A stretch of DNA of 64,000 nucleotides from NCBI GenBank assembly GCA_911728455.2, contig OU452223.1:3928174-3992173 (forward strand), written 5' to 3'. Within the stretch, counting starts at the first letter, position 1, and each line of letters opens with the position of its first letter. The notes beneath the pieces are model-generated. The model was not told the origin of the DNA, made no database searches, and was given only the letters and a program-made list of their open reading frames with translations. Shown here piece by piece: positions 1-13,700 of the stretch. This stretch comes from Marthasterias glacialis. Taxonomy: Eukaryota; Echinodermata; Asteroidea; Forcipulatida; Asteriidae. Made by a program: the position numbers and the translations under genes.

Positions 1-471
1 GGATCTAAAATACGGTGAGAATTTATCACTTTTTAACAACTTTTAGTTTGCGGAGTGGATTTTCTGGACCAGTGCAACGCTTGATCAGAGTTGAAAGAAC
101 ACATAGAGCCTAGTTTTGGCGAGATCTGATTTCAAAAAAGAACTGTAGCCATGTAAACGTGAAGGGCAGAAAGTTTCGAATAGGATTTTGTACATATCAC
201 TCTATGAGGCTCGTGGAGACGATAGCGGAACGAACCTCATAGTTCTAGGAGTATGCCTAGATTATATTTGAACTAGTTTGAGTGTTGTTGCATGCTCTTC
301 ATTTCACAAGACCATTGTAGATAAGCCGAACTGATGTTTCTGATCGGGATGTGGAATGCTCTGTACAGAACATGATTGTAACGATCGGTGAATTTTGGCC
401 GATTTGTAAGGAGTAAAAGAAGATGCAGAAAAGACTATGCTGGACTTGCATGAATCAAGCCTGAAGTGAAG
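1..471 (+). other. possible 5' UTR exon of the ankyrin gene
   Basis: No ORF of note is present. The stretch ends in a strong splice donor (AAG followed by GTAAGAG at 472), and the next plus-strand coding block begins at 1761, so this could be an untranslated leader exon whose start lies in or before the window. It could equally belong to another upstream transcript. No core promoter motif is obvious. Only the donor motif and position support the call. Confidence 0.25.
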
Positions 472-1254
472 GTAAGAGTAACACTCTAGTGTCTGTGGTG
501 TGCACAGTACTTCAAATTTGCATAATTACAATGCCTTTTCTAAGCCTTTATTTTAACGCTGCCAAAACAGATCACAGTCATGCCAGTGCAGTGTTTTGCC
601 CTCGACTTAAATGTGCTGATGATGTACAGATCCTACTGCCCATTTCATTTTAACTTGTTATTGTTTTAAAAGTTATAAATATTACCATGCAACATATTTA
701 AAATAATCAGTTAGGCCTAGTTCCATTTTGCTTTCCTTGATTAAATCCATGCCGTGATGTAAATTGATATGATTTAGCATGGAGGATGGTATTGACTATA
801 AGAGACTCTTGAGACTGAGACTGAGAGCCTTATTATTGGGTGCAGTGATTGTCTTCTCAATCTCATTGAGATAAGATTAAGACTACAATCCCATCAAAAT
901 GCTTGGGCCATTGTGACAGGAAATAATAATAGTCTCCCCCAAGTCGTAATCTCCCCCAACTCTTTAATGACCGTAATGAGGATCAAGGAGTACTGCCCCC
1001 TCCTCCCCCCTGCTGATCCCCCACCTAGTGCAGGGGTGTGAGTCCCAACTGGAGTGCAGACTGCACAATGAGAGCCAACATTGATTGGGGGCGGGGTGGG
1101 GGGGGTGGGGAGGGGGGAGGCCCAACAAGATATGACCAGGATTGTTGATTGGAGCCTAAGTGGCATTGTAAATCTCAAGCATGATGACTTTACAATTTTA
1201 CTTGCTAAAAGAAACTTATCACATTATTCATAGGGGGTCTGCTACAAATATGCT

Positions 1255-1370
1255 GAACACAGTTCTAGCTAGCAGAACTGGGTTACCATGACCCATTTCT
1301 GCTGGCCAGAACTTCTGTCTTCAGCACATTTTTTTGTTCTTAAACAACTCTACGAAATAATGAAGCCGCG
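1255..1370. mobile_element. partial MITE of the CCCAATTTCATA family
   Basis: Shares the ACTGGGTTACC core and a TTAAACAACTCTACGAAAT end with the fuller copies at 4346 and 14750. It appears truncated on the left. Confidence 0.3.
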
Positions 1371-1760
1371 GTCATCATGCCTGAATTTGTACACTTTATT
1401 AACCCCTTGTACCAATGTCACACTTGGCCATTGTTTGCCCACGTTGTACCATGTTCAGCGTCACGTTGCAGGAGTGATGTTTGAGTGTAAAAAGACCATG
1501 CACGTCACCTAAATACTACATAGTACATGGAGAAACTAACTCCCAAATGACGTACCAAGATTTATTGTGGTGATGACGTCAGGTGAATTTTGGTCCATAC
1601 TTTTAAATATTGAAATAATTAAAATAACTATAGTCCTCTCATCTACTTGATTTATTTTACATTTACTTTTAAATGTTAGGCCTATCTGTCTTTTGTTCAT
1701 TTACAGTTACGTATTATTTGAAATTTTCATCTTTTTGGAGAGTATAGAAGCCATAAAACC

Positions 1761-1796
1761 ATGAGCGAGTGGAGTTTACGACAAAAACTACGGGAG
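1761..1796 (+). CDS. ankyrin gene coding exon 1 (start codon)
   Basis: Twelve codons, MSEWSLRQKLRE, run from ATG 1761 to the donor GTAAGA at 1797. They join in phase 0 to exon 2 to give a typical leader helix before the first ankyrin repeat (LRE-SVIDAVNRGD). A pyrimidine-rich tract ending in AG near 1740 suggests an upstream noncoding exon. Confidence 0.7.
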
Positions 1797-4700
1797 GTAA
1801 GATGCTGTATTTGGCACATTCAAGTTAAAAAAACAATTTAAAACTAAATTGATTGCTGTTAACTGTTGACCAGTTAACCCCTTTCAGCCCCAATTGTGAC
1901 TATAGTTGACTGTGCACCATACCCTGCCTAACTCTTTCACTACGGAATATAATGTACAGCTGTGACAAAATCGTTTAATTTTTTGTTAATTTCGAGCCGC
2001 TGGCGTATGAAGAAATTCACCAAACCGCTGTGAGCGGTGCGCCATAGTGAAAGAGTTAAGCCCCTATGGCGACTTTAGTCGACCATAGTCACACACAAAA
2101 CTGCACTCAGGACAGAGCACAAGGGCCATTTGTTATAAAGCTGTAAATTTGTCCATGTTCATCCTCCATACTCAAGCTTACCATCAATGGAAAGAGAAAG
2201 ATTGGATCTTTCTAATGATGGTAAAATAAAATAAGGTTGCTATCCCTTCAAATTGGATTGGAAGATTATTAGTGTCAAACACCAACGGAACGCATTTGGT
2301 TGTGTAAAAAAAGACATTCTTGAGTTTACAGATCACACTGAGGAAACAAAGAACTTTGCCATTTGTTGGCCGATCTCAATGATTTTTAGACAAGAGGAAA
2401 GGAAATCCAATAGGAAGATTTTTTAAAATTATTTATTGTGCTGTTAAACGACATAATATAAATACCGGTAATGATAATAATAATAATAATGATAATAATA
2501 GTGACAGTTCTTAAAGCATTTTGTCACATCCGATGGGCGTCTCAAAGCGCTCAGTATTTTTTCCTGCAAGGTATGATGAGTTACATTTTTGAAGGTCACC
2601 ACCTTACAAGGTCTTAAACAGCCATTTAAGACCGGCAGGGTCATGGCAGCCCTATAAAGGACTGAGCCTTAGGCAGCGGTCACCACCTAGCAAGGTCTTA
2701 AACAGCCATTTAAGACCGGCAGGGTCATTGCCGACCTATAAAGGACTGAGCCTTAGGCAGCGGTCACCACCTTGCAAGGTCTTAAACAGCCATTTAAGAC
2801 CGGCAGGGTCATGGCTGCCCTATAAAGGACTGAGCCTTAGGCAGCGGTCACCACCTTGCAAGGTCCTAAACAGCCATTTGAGGTCAAGACTATCTATTTT
2901 ATTTCCATTCATGAATAACCTTTTAAGATAATAAGCATAATAGTTTAGAAAAATCTGTAAAACTTTTCTGCATTTTTTTTTTATTAGTTTCACTTTCTGT
3001 CACATTCTCAGGCTCCGTTTCCCGAGGGGTTCAATTGCATGAGACGGTAACGGCGTACGTGTGCTTGCTAAATTAGATTTTACATTGGGTACCAGTACGT
3101 ATTGATTTTGTTATGCATAAATTAGCGCCCACGTATATCTAGCGCGCCAACACGTGTATGGCTGTAAGTGCCAAACACACGTTCACAACTCCAGCTATGT
3201 CTCTATCAGCCATTTAAAACAGTCTTAAACGGTTATGTGACCACCTTCCCACCGATAGGACTGCCCAAGCTGTCTGCAGTATTTATGAATAGTTAATAAT
3301 ATTTCAATTATCTTTCTGTTTTATCCATTAGTCAGTGATTGATGCTGTCAACCGGGGTGACCAGACTGAAGTCCAGACACTACTGAATAAAGGAGCTGAT
3401 GTCAATGAAGGTTCTGGCGGCTACCTAGCTAAGCAAACTTTACTACTGATGGCTGTACAGAAAGGCCATGTAGATGTTGCTGATGTTCTTGTAGATAGAG
3501 GAGCTGATCTTACTGCTACAGTCATGGTGAGTGTTTAACACTGAGTATCCTAGTCAATGGTTAATGTAGAAATCAAGGGTAAACCTGGAGTGTTATCAGA
3601 GTGTAGAGTTTTACAAAGAGAACAATTCAGACTTGCCACTTCCTACATTGGAATACATACTGCTGAAATTGAGCCGTAAAATGGACCCGTTAAGAAAACC
3701 CCAGAGGGATGAGCACAAACTAGTGTAGTGGGGTCAATAGAATAACAAGGATGCTACGTGTTTCTTTCCACCTTGTGCCTATGGCAAAGATGGCGTGTGC
3801 GTAAAGCGCTCGCCTCTCATCAATGTGTCCCTGGTTCGATTCCCGGCTAGGGCCATATGTGAGTCGAGTTGTGCGACGGTTCTCTCCTGTGCCATGAGGG
3901 TTTTTCTCCAGACCATCCGGTTTTCCTCCCTCCTGAAAAACCAAACACTTTCGATCTCAGGCTGTGCTCTGTGGTCATATATGGGTTGATGTGGCTGGCT
4001 GCCGAAGGCGCCCTTGAATGCCTGCAGCTTGAACACGTGTAGCCGCGTCCTTCACAATTCAACTTCTTGGCTTCTACTTTGGATGATTAGCCTCCCAAAT
4101 TATTATTACCAAACGAGGCAAAGACGGGAGTGAACATGTACCTGATAATGGTACTATGCACCCCTGAATTAAAGGTCAATGTTATGCCCCATTGATTCCA
4201 ATTCCCATTTGATGCATATTCAGGTGAATAAGAGAGAGATGACTGCCCTTGATATTGCCAGGGAGAAGGAGTTAGAGACATTGGTCAGTGTGATCCAGAA
4301 GAAGATGGCAGCAAATCAGGTATCCATAGAAATCTAACCACTATCTGGGCCCAATGTCATAGAGCTGTTTAAGCACCAAAGGTAGCTGAGCAAAAACAAA
4401 ATTAAATGCTTACCAGAATAAGGTTACCAGCCAAAATAGCTTGTCACATTTGCCATTTTCGACTGGTATTCCTGCTTATCTTTGCTCAGCAGAAATTTGT
4501 CAAGCAATGTTCTCTGCTTAAGCAGCTCTATGAAATTGGGCCCTGGTGTCTTCTAGGCACCCTGCTCAATGCAGCAAAATGTAACATATAAATACATGTG
4601 CAGTGGAGGACTGTGTTGCATTGTGAAGTGAACTGGGCCCATACAGCTATATTTATTGACTAGAGCGCTAACTCTACATTGTATGTGCAGAACCATTTTG

Positions 4701-7700
4701 AGGTCGCACTGCACGCAAACATGTTTAGTCATTGTGCGTCATTGAAGAAAGATTTCAATTTCTAAAGAACATTTGCCTGCGAGTATTCTGCATGTCTTCG
4801 TGACGCACCTCAAGCATGTGTCACACTGCGGCTTGAAAGTGGACGCGGCGATCGAGGGGTGAGACCGGTGCGCTGAGGTTAAATCGCGCGCATTCACTGA
4901 TTGTGCGTCTTATTTCTGGTGTAAGTGATTCCATCACGCACGGAAAAGGAATAAAGCAGTGGTATGCAAATAGTCGTAACCCAGCCGTACAAGATTTCAA
5001 GTTTTCCGTAGGTTTGTACACAAACATGGATGCGCCCAGGCGGCTTCAACGTCCATTCAGTCATTCTGTATTGAGGCAGTTCCTTATTCTACCCTCTGGG
5101 TCTATTCAGTCATTCTGTATTGAGTCAGTTCCTTATTCTACCCTTGGGGTCCAATCAGTCATTCTGTATTGAGTCAGTTCCTTATTCTACCCTCTGGGTC
5201 CATTCAGTCATTCTTCATTGAGGCAGTTCCTTATTCTACCCTCTGGGTCTATTCAGTCATTCTGTATTGAGTCAGTTCCTTATTCTACCCGTGGGGTCCA
5301 ATCAGTCATTCTGTATTGAGTCAGTTCCTTATTCTACCCTCTGGGTCCATTCAGTCATTCTTCATTGAGGCAGTTCCTTATTCTACCCTCTGGGTCTATT
5401 CAGTCATTCTGTATTGAGGCAGTTCCTTATTCTACCCTTGGGGTCAATTCAATCATTCTGTATTGAGGCAGTTCCTTATTCTACCCTCTGGGTTCATTCA
5501 GTCATTCTGTATTGAGGCAGTTCCTTATTCTACCCTCTGGGTCTATTCACTCCATGGCGGTGAATGGTCCAGCTTAAAGGCACAGCACAGAACTAGTAAC
5601 CATTCAGGAAATTTGTTTTTTAATGATATAACTGATGACCAGTGTTTGTTTTGTTTCTCAGAGATTACTCTTAGCAGTTCAGGAAGGCAACTCAGACAAG
5701 GTACTGACAGCACTTAATACTGGAGCCAATATCAATATGCTATATAAGGTAAATATACCTAGGTCGGATTTCACAAAGAGCTAAGATTGATCTTAACTGA
5801 GTATCAGTCTTATTTGCAATTCCATAGTTTCTGAAGTTGCAGATACCAAAAACCAGGTTTTCTGATCGGACACCAATCATTCACTTGCCTTGTATCACTG
5901 TTGTAGACGAGACCCAGTATTTTGAGACCAAGACCAAGACTGAGACCTGAAGGTCCGAGACAGGGACCAGAGAGTCCGAGATCAAGATTTAGACCAGAAA
6001 GTCGGAGACCGAGACGAAGACCGAGACACAGATCTGAAGGTCTGAGACCAAAACCAGAAGGTTCGAGACCGAGACCTGAATGTCCGAGACCAGAAGGTCC
6101 GAGACTGAGGCCGAGACCAGAAGGTCCGAAACCGAATCCGACACCAGTATGTCTAAGACAGCGACCAAAAGGTCCTAGACTGAGACCTGAAGGTCCGAGA
6201 CCGAGACCAGAAGGTTCAAGGCGCGGGACCTAATTCTGTACAGTTCATATGAAACTGTTAATTGACAAATTGAATTTTCTTTTTCATGCAGGATGTTAGC
6301 TATTAGATAGATTGTCATTATAGTTACAGATATTGTTTGTCATCTCTACCTTCAAGAAATGATCTAACTTTAGTTCTTCATTTGTGTTTGCCATGATCAG
6401 GATGGTGAATCTCCACAGATGAATCTATTAATGTTTGCTGTTAGTCAAGGCCATACAGACGTAGCCCAATTGCTGATAGAGAGAGGAATTGATCTACATT
6501 ACACAGTGTCTGTAAGTTCCTAGCAGTCATTTGATTCTTAGTGTGCAGCAATTCATGTTATTTATGTGATCAATTATGGATAAGGCTTATAAGCCGCTTT
6601 ACACTGTCAATGTCCGATCCGTGTCAAAATCTACGAGGGTCAACTCCTTGTTGACTCGATAAAATTATTTCAAGGCAATTCAAATCCGATTGCTTTCACA
6701 CTAGCTTAGCTTGTGGGTTACACTTTTGGCCCTTGTGTCCTGCGATCAGTTCACACTGCCAGGGTCCTTCATGGATCCAAGTGGAAAACTCCCATACTGC
6801 ATTGCGCCACGATGTGTCTGCTGCATGCTGGATGGCGCCCCGCACTCAAAAAGGATCGAAAATGAACTCAGAAATGAGAGCTCACACTGTGGCTTTCGAC
6901 ACGTGTTGGAATTTTTGACAGGGATCGAGAGCTGTCAACCCACCTCCCTGATCAGGGTTGGTTTAGACATGGATCGAGTGCTATACACAACGCAGGATTG
7001 AAATGTTGTAATGTGAAAAGTTCAGTCAAACCTACACAGATCGGACCTGTGTCCAACACAGAGAATTTGTAGTGTGAATAGGCCTCATGTATACGGTGGT
7101 CTTCAGTACAGTCAGAGGAAACTGAGGGCCTTTTCCAAACCTCGGGTTGGGCTTCAGGCTCTGGCTTGGTCTCCATCATGAATTTTGGAGCAGTGTACAT
7201 TTTGCATGGTGCTTTAACATCAAACAGAGCCCAGAGCAAAAGCCTAAGCCAAGGCTTGGTAAAAAGTTCCAAGTTTGTAGGCAAGAACCAAGTCATATTA
7301 ATCTCATTAAGGGAGAAGAGGTAGCTCTGAGAAAGAACCAACGGTGAGATAAGTCTCATGTTCTTTAGACTTATGTCATTCGTGGCCATTTGCATATTTC
7401 CTGTACTATTTGTTTCTGCTATTACTAGGAGGTGTAACGCATGATGGCTTTAATTCATGTCACACTGGCCCTCTATAGTAGCGTCATTATCAATGGTTGG
7501 AGATGCCCGTGATGCGTAAAAACTATGAAATGAGCGCTGTACGCAGTTTTGGAATAGTGTGGACACTAATGGGTCTCTGTAGCAGAGCAACCTGGTGGAT
7601 ACAGCAAGACTTATCACTGAGAGATTGTTATTGCAATGTTATCACCCACAAACTAGTTACCTTATGCTGAGCTTCAAATCTTGCCAAGACCAGTCATATG

Positions 7701-10700
7701 ATCACTGTTTATTACTGATGTAATACGCACACAAATTCTCCCAGAATCTTTCAGGAAAGTTATAGTGAGCGTCTCAAATGTCGGGCACATTCTAGGCACG
7801 AAAGAACATTCCCGTAGGCAAGTACCCGCAATCCAGTGGACTGCTGGAACGCTCTGCTGGACCGTGACATTGTGCTGAACTTTGGGAATAACACGCAAAA
7901 TATTTGCATTAGCATTTTGAACATTCTGTGCTCTGGAAAACTGTACTTAACAAATCCACTTAGAACATTACTGTTCAGACTTTTGAGTCGCTTCCTTACT
8001 ACTGAACGCAATGGCATATATACAAAGTGATTTGGCACGCAATAATAGTAATATTAATAACCTGTTTTTATGTAGCTTTTATCGCAGCCCGAATGCCGTC
8101 TCAAAGCGCTTCTGACATTACTACCCCTGGTCACTGGGCCATTTATTTCATTCCTTAGACCATCTCAGCTCCCTGGGGAGTATACTGCCGGTGCTGCGAG
8201 TAACCGCGCTCCAAGCTAATCATTCACTTGAACCATCTCTGCCCTCACAGGTACCCATTTACTCCTGGGTGGAGAAAAGCAATTACAGTAAAGTGTCTTG
8301 CTCAAGGACACAATTGTCACAACCGGGATTCGAACCCACACTCTGCCGATCCGAAACACCAGAGCTTGAGTCTGGTGTGGCAGTCTTGGGTTTCCGGCGT
8401 GCTCAGTTTTCCGCTGGACCAAATATGGTACAATGACATCATGCCATGTATGCGCGCAGCCGACGAAAGTTGTCCGTTTCAGTGCCGTGCTGAGTTGTCT
8501 GTACGTGTCAGGATACACCTGATACAACCAGAAAAGGAAGTTTGTTTTTAATACGAGGAATAAGTTGTTTATTGTTTTCACATTTTGCACACAACGTTTA
8601 AGAAAGGAGTTATTACTTTGAAGAAGTGTAACCTGGGTAAACTTGCACCCATGGACACGTACAAATACAGGCTAAGAGAATGTGGTTGTAGGGAGAATAA
8701 TCGTATGATTAGTACCATGTTGTTACCTGGAAATCCAAGCACGCCGGAATACTGAAACCATGATGATTGTGCTGAAATGCCCGGATACGTCATCCGGAAA
8801 ACTGAGCATGCCGGAAACCTGAGACCGCGACACCGATGCTCTTACCCTCTCGGCAATGACACCCCCGACAAATCACATCAAAGGATGCACCCTCATTGAA
8901 CTAATTTGCCAAACAGCGTGTAGTGTGTCGTGGTCGAGCGATTTAGTGCATGGACTCAAGTTCTGGTGGCTAAGTCATCAGGATGTGGGCTCGAATCCCG
9001 GTCATGACACTTGTGTCCTTGAACAAGACACTAAACTATAACTGCTTCAAATAGGGGAATCTTCTATGTTTGTCTCACAACTGATTCATTTACCCTTCCC
9101 TGCTTTTATCTGTGTTGTGAAGAGACTTGCGTCGCCATGTCTTGTTTCTGCGCATTGGGGCAAGTTTCTATCCCTTCTGTAGCCCACACCTCGAGTGACC
9201 TTTGGGCATTGTGATGCGCGACTTAAAAATAAAGGAAATATTAAAAAAAAACTTTTTTAGGAATGTGTTTGACTCCTCGATCATTCTGCAGTTAACCAGA
9301 AATATGAAATGACTTTTATTATTGCCAATGAACACAATTAACACTGTCTTTTTTTACTTTTTTACTGTACGCACAGTTTCCTGACCAGACGGAGCCAGAC
9401 TCAGCGCGGAGTTTTGCTAAACGACTGAACCAAGACCATCTGGTAGATCTTATAGACAAAACACTGGAAAGGAAAGACAAAAATCAAGTATGTATTAACA
9501 AGGCTAGGTGGGAATTCGTAGTATGTGGGTAAAGAGCAAAGCTTTACACTAATAAGTGTCATGGCTGAGTGGTCTACTGCATCGGACTCAGTTTCTGATG
9601 GCTGAATCATCGGAGTGTGGGTTCGATTCTCTGTCATGACACTTGTGTCTATGAGCAAGAAACTTAACCATAATTGCTTCTCTTAACCCAGGTATGGGAA
9701 CCAGCATCGGCTTAGATGGTATTACGTAGGATTAAGACCTTAGTGCTAACATAAGTGTCAACGCCTTTCTGGTCTCTTGTTGTAGTTCATTTGTATATAA
9801 ACTGGTGACCAAGATTCCAAACGACAAGTGATAAGTTAAAAGAGACAGAATAAAACTTCAACATGCAAAATAATCTTATTAACCAGTCGACGCCGGGATT
9901 CTTTTATTTTTTTCCCCTCCCCGGTGGGATGATTTTGTTGGAATTGCCGTAATCATTTTTCTTTGAGAGTATTGCTGGCACAAAGAAACCCTGACTTCAC
10001 AAAACTAAGAGAACAAATACTCTCTTTATTGCATCGTGCATTTTGTTTTCTCTACTGAGAAAATGTTGTGAATTGCAAAACATCGGCCGTTATCTATGGC
10101 ATAGGATTGGTACTAAACCCAGCACCATGGCTTGATACCTCCATCCAGCCAAAATACAGTGAATGAAACAATGGTGGAAGCCGCTCGATGTCTCGTAATC
10201 CTCTTCTTGGAACAAAAGGACAAAAGTCTGGAATTGGGGAGAACACAGAAACCACCTCTTGATAGCCCAAAAATGGCAAAATATTTAAGACCATGTTTTC
10301 TCTTTGTGTGGGTGAAACGAAGTGTTAGACGGCGTGTGTTGGGTCTGTGCACCATCAGCAGTGGAATGTTCAGGCGACCTTTGATCCGGTATTCCAATTT
10401 TACATAATGGCGTCTTCACACGGCTTCCGTTTCCAGGCAGGGGAAACATTTGCGGCGCCTACTGGTTAATTTGTTCACAAGAATTCATTACAAAATTATT
10501 TACAAGTTTCAATTGACATGGTGATACAGTTGGGTATATGTCAAATTTGCGCAGTACCATCTTCCTCCGTTGGGGCTACCAATTATTTAAATTGGGCCGT
10601 GCAAGTTCCTTGCTCTCTGCAATTGTGTGGTAGTGCCCTCTTTTGATTCAATTTCCTCAGTCCATGTTTAAATGCTTTGTGGCATGTCTATATCGCACGT

Positions 10701-13700
10701 TTAAACCTGGCCACGTGATCTCCTCTCGACCAATCAGAATGGATAAACTGTCCCAGGTATTTATGAATAATGGTTGTTCCATGCCAATTTTCTCACTCCA
10801 AAATGGACTCTCAGACGACTAGCAGGTCCCAGCATAATAAGGGCTGCCACAAAGGCTCACACACAACACACCCGCACCTGGTTCTCCTGGTGTAATTCAG
10901 GGGCGTGTTTTGGCTACCTCGACAAGAAACAAGTTTCTGACGTCAAATTCACAGACCAGAACAATTTTTGAGAGCTAGGCAAAAACGGGTCGGTAACCAG
11001 GAACAGTTTGTGACGTGGGTACATTTCTTAGAAATAAATGTTCTCAAAACGCACAGCCTTCTTTTTATTTTCAAGTAATGGCACTTAGTTTTTGTAATTT
11101 TATCAACATTGTTGGACTGGTATGCTTTAATATTTTTCATTTTTAAAAGAATTCTGTTGACACTTTTTGTATGTTTGTGGAATCAGCCATTTTGAAACCA
11201 AGCCTAACCGAGCCAACATCTCGGTTACGGTTTGGTCGGAACAGCTGCGTCACTGCGGTTGAACAGAACGTGCGAAACACTTAACCAATGACCGGAGCTC
11301 AAACTCTCTGGTCGAGGTCGCCAAAACACGCCCCAGTGCGTTGTCTCTTAGACGATCACCCGGTCTCTACGACCATGTGGACATAACGAAATAATAACCC
11401 CAAACTGCAATAGACATTATAGGGTCTTATAAGAGTGGTCTCTTTTGTGTCTGAACATGTGGTGGCAAGAGTCACATCAACCACACATTTATGTCAAAAT
11501 ATATTCCCATTGATGAAGTCATCAAGAAAACCAAAGGGAAAAATTGTACTTATAATAAAAGTTGTTTTTATTAATAACGTGTCTTCACTCTTTATGTACA
11601 GGATGAAAGCAAAATGAATGAGAACTCACACGTACAACGCAAGCCTACAATGGTATGTATTCAATCGATTGTGCAACAGCTCCCTGCATGTGCAAGAAAA
11701 ATGTATATTTTAGAAAATACAGTTTAGAAAATTCGGAATCGGAATGTTATGTTGTTGGTTGAAGTAGAAAAGTGGTTCCCCCCCCCCTTCAAAATCTGTT
11801 TGTCTGTATGTAGTTGACTGTCAGAAGTATGTCTTCCAATACATGACTCTTGATTATTGTCGGATTGAAATGCCTGTTCAGCTGTAGGCCTTTCCAAAAG
11901 CACCCATGGTACTGTTTTTGCCCTGGTATCTTTTTAAAGTAACAGTATCGAAGTTGACATTTTTCTCATCAAAGAGTCCTTTACATAGAAATAAACCAGA
12001 GAACCGGTACTTCCTATACCACCCTGTGTAACTGCGTCATTCCTTATGGCGTCTCAAATATTGTAACCCTCGGGAATACCAGACATTTGACATTTGCCGA
12101 AATGGAACGGTAGACAGCGCATCAAATTAGTGCGTCTGAAAAATATGGGGTGTTTTCTGTGCGTGATAAGCGCGCCCATATCCAGCATAATCATGACGGT
12201 GCGTGGCGCGATCGCTATGCGTGTGTTCATATTCCATGTGTTTTAGTTATTATACGCATTCAAAGCGATGGTAACCGAACATGTTTCGGCACAGCTGAGG
12301 TATGCCTAGGGTACACTGTTTTGTGCTCCATAGACGACAGCAATGGCGGCAAAGTACCGGTTCTCTGGTTTATTTCTATGGTCCTCTACCAGCTAGATAA
12401 AGCAACATATTCAGTTTATCATTACTGCCAACCAGGAATCATTCCTTCTATTGTTATCTACTGACTCATCTTATTTGACTTCTTTGCCATCATGCAGGAT
12501 CCTGTAACCAAGTCAACGGGAGGAATTGAAGACATAGAGGATGATAATGAAGATGAGCAGGTAATTCACAAGGCTAGCAAGAGCTAGAGAGGGCATTTAT
12601 GAATGGGAATAAAAGAGTAGTGACTCGGTCTTAAACGGCCTTTTAAAACCTTGCAGGGTCGTGGCCGTGTGATGCAACTTAGTCTCGGTCCTTTATCACA
12701 CGGCCACAGTTGCTACAACTGAACTACAACATTGGATAAGTGTACAACTCGCACAAAGTATTAAAACAACAGGCAACAATGTGGAAAGCCTTTTGTAACA
12801 GTGTGAACTTTTCCCACTGTATTTGGGCAGTTGTCCTTATCCAGCAAACATTATGTTCCCCAAAACAAACTGTGATATCTACTTACTCTGCTGGTAGGGT
12901 TTGATACCCTCTTTTGAGTGACCCTTCCCCCCACCCCTGCCTTTTTGTAACTGCGCTAATTTGCTTATGTTTCATTACTTCACTTATAAATATCTAAAAC
13001 TTATTGCGCAAAAATATTGTGCTTATGGGCCCCCTATGGGTGGCATGGGTGGCTTGTGCGTAAAGCGTTCGCCCCTCACCAATGTGTCCCTGGTTCGCTT
13101 CCCGGCAAGGCCATATGTGAGTAGAGTTGTGCGTTGGTTCTCTCCTGTGCAACAGGGTTTTTTCTCCAGGCCATCTGGTTTTCCTCCCTCTGGAAAAACC
13201 AAACACTTTTGATCCCAGGCTGTGCTCTGTGGTCATATATGGGTTGATGTTGCTGGCTGCCGAAGGCGCCCTTGAATGCCTGCAGCTTGAACACGTGTAG
13301 CTGCGTCCTTCGCAATTCAGCTTCTCAGCTGCCAGTAAGGATGATTAGCCTCCCAAATTATTATTATTAACATTATATCCCGCTCGGTCAGGCCTTGCAG
13401 GATGTGGGATGCAGAAGCGCTATATATTTTTCGTATTCTACTCGTGCTTGGGTGATAACTTATAGTATTACCATTCAATATGTGTGTATAACTATACAAA
13501 GTGTGAAGTTAATTCACAGTAAAAGCTGGTAAAATACCCTCCAATAATTCAATTAGAGTTTGTTATTTAGATGAAGTATTTACTTGATAATAACTTGAGC
13601 TTCCTGATTACTTTGATGATGGATTGAGCTGTACACCATGGCTCACCAAATCCATTCTAGAGTTTCTTATCATTTTTCATATTGACTCTGTTTGATCTCC

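Noticed and set aside
5922-6233. 103-residue Arg/Pro-rich ORF
   Set aside because: A simple GAGACC-type repeat within an ankyrin intron; no coding evidence beyond openness.
6600-7080. MITE between GTCCGATCCGTGTC and GATCGGACCTGTGTC
   Set aside because: The inverted match is short and poorly aligned; could be chance or an old decayed element, so not listed as a feature.
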